In this document: piece by piece, positions 63,321-64,000 of the stretch
Position numbering within the stretch: position 1 is the stretch's first letter
Layout of the letters: each line of letters starts with the position of its first letter
From: Hypomesus transpacificus
Taxonomy: Eukaryota > Chordata > Actinopteri > Osmeriformes > Osmeridae
DNA length: 64,000 bases
Assembly: GCF_021917145.1 (NCBI RefSeq)
Contig: NC_061073.1
Span: 10,321,430 to 10,385,429 of the forward strand
Direction of reading: 5' to 3'
The notes under the pieces: model-generated
What the model saw: only the letters and a program-made list of their open reading frames with translations
Told to the model about the DNA's origin: nothing
The model's database searches: none
Translations under genes and position numbers: made by a program

Positions 63321-64000
63321 GGTTAGGCTATGATGATGACAGGTTTTGATCATGCGTTACAGGTTTAGACAGGACACCAGGGGCTGTCCAGAGGAGCAGG
63401 ACCTTAGAAGCCCTAATGTCCTGTCCTTGTTACAAAATGACAAACCTCTAACTTGGTGTTGCCTGGTAGGTAATTCACAATGAAACCCCTATTTTCTTTT
63501 ACATAGTTTATTTAAAACTATTCATTAGTGCAACATTTAAATGTCTACTACACACCACTTAACATTCACAAATGCCTTAGATTTAGAAAAAGTTAATATA
63601 AAACAACAGTACAGGGTCTTACATCTGATTAGCGGTGAGAACGACTTGAAGCACGTTGGAATCAGAATGCACTTCATCATCTAGTGTGTTCAAACCTGAA
63701 ACAATACAGATCTTCCTTACTGGTCTAGTACAGGTCTCCATCTGATCTCTGGATGAAGAACCAGAACTCCACCAGTGAGCCAGCGGGGCGAATCACAGTG
63801 CGATTTAGTCCACGTTACGTGAAATTAGGAGATCATTTCCAGACCAAGTTTTAAATTAAATGAACCATCACCCACATATCTGCATCCAGAGTGCTGCCAA
63901 TAAAGGCTGTCTGATGATTTGAGCATGTTTATAGACCCTGCTTCATCACTTAAAAGTTAAATATGAAACACTGTACTCAACAAGGCACGAAAGCGAAGAC
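63321..64000. other. Unassigned distal sequence
   Basis: No coding exon is recognised in the last 680 bases. AT-rich sequence after 63480 could be the 3' UTR of a minus-strand neighbour, but no poly(A) signal or exon supports this firmly. Confidence 0.3.

Overview
This is vertebrate nuclear DNA, almost certainly from a ray-finned (teleost) fish. The genes are intron-rich with GT/AG splice sites, and their products align by eye with human ANKRD27, ZDHHC7, TMED6, MLKL, RFWD3, LRRC10 and CNOT2. The non-coding DNA holds fish-type tRNA-derived SINEs and hAT and Tc1-like miniature transposons. It also holds an exceptional density of minisatellites, with about 30 separate arrays. All gene models below were built by hand. 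Every exon junction was checked for reading phase, and all agree except one exon of rfwd3.

Layout. (1) 272-11021, minus: an unnamed composite gene with a KMT5A-like SET domain, 14 identical tandem 72-bp cassette exons, a Cys/His zinc module, two zinc fingers and a tyrosine-recombinase domain. (2) 12436-22239, plus: the 3' half of ankrd27 (VARP). The 5' half (VPS9 domain) is not in the window, so gene 1 may lie antisense inside an ankrd27 intron. (3) 24734-27511, plus: zdhhc7. (4) 29243-31057 and 31458-32850, plus: two tandem tmed6 paralogues. (5) 34362-38052, plus: mlkl. (6) 39899-45966, plus: rfwd3, with one probable single-base frameshift. (7) 48699-49511, minus: single-exon lrrc10. (8) 53823-61216, plus: cnot2. 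The last 2.8 kb are cnot2 3' UTR, a 38-bp minisatellite and a hAT-like fragment.

These genes do not form one pathway. They cover endosomal trafficking (ankrd27, tmed6), protein palmitoylation (zdhhc7), necroptosis (mlkl), DNA-damage ubiquitin signalling (rfwd3), heart muscle (lrrc10) and mRNA deadenylation (cnot2). The human counterparts of zdhhc7, tmed6, mlkl and rfwd3 all lie on chromosome 16q, and those of lrrc10 and cnot2 on 12q15, so the window keeps parts of two ancestral blocks.

Two things stand out. The first is the SET-recombinase gene, whose central exon was copied at least 14 times with both splice sites in a frame-neutral way. The second is a recurrent pattern in which minisatellites start on a splice site and copy it many times: ankrd27 exon 11 acceptor, zdhhc7 exon 2 acceptor, mlkl exon 7 donor and cnot2 exon 4 donor. 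Coding exons also carry in-frame minisatellites (ankrd27 C-terminus, cnot2 exon 4 and the tail of the SET-recombinase gene).
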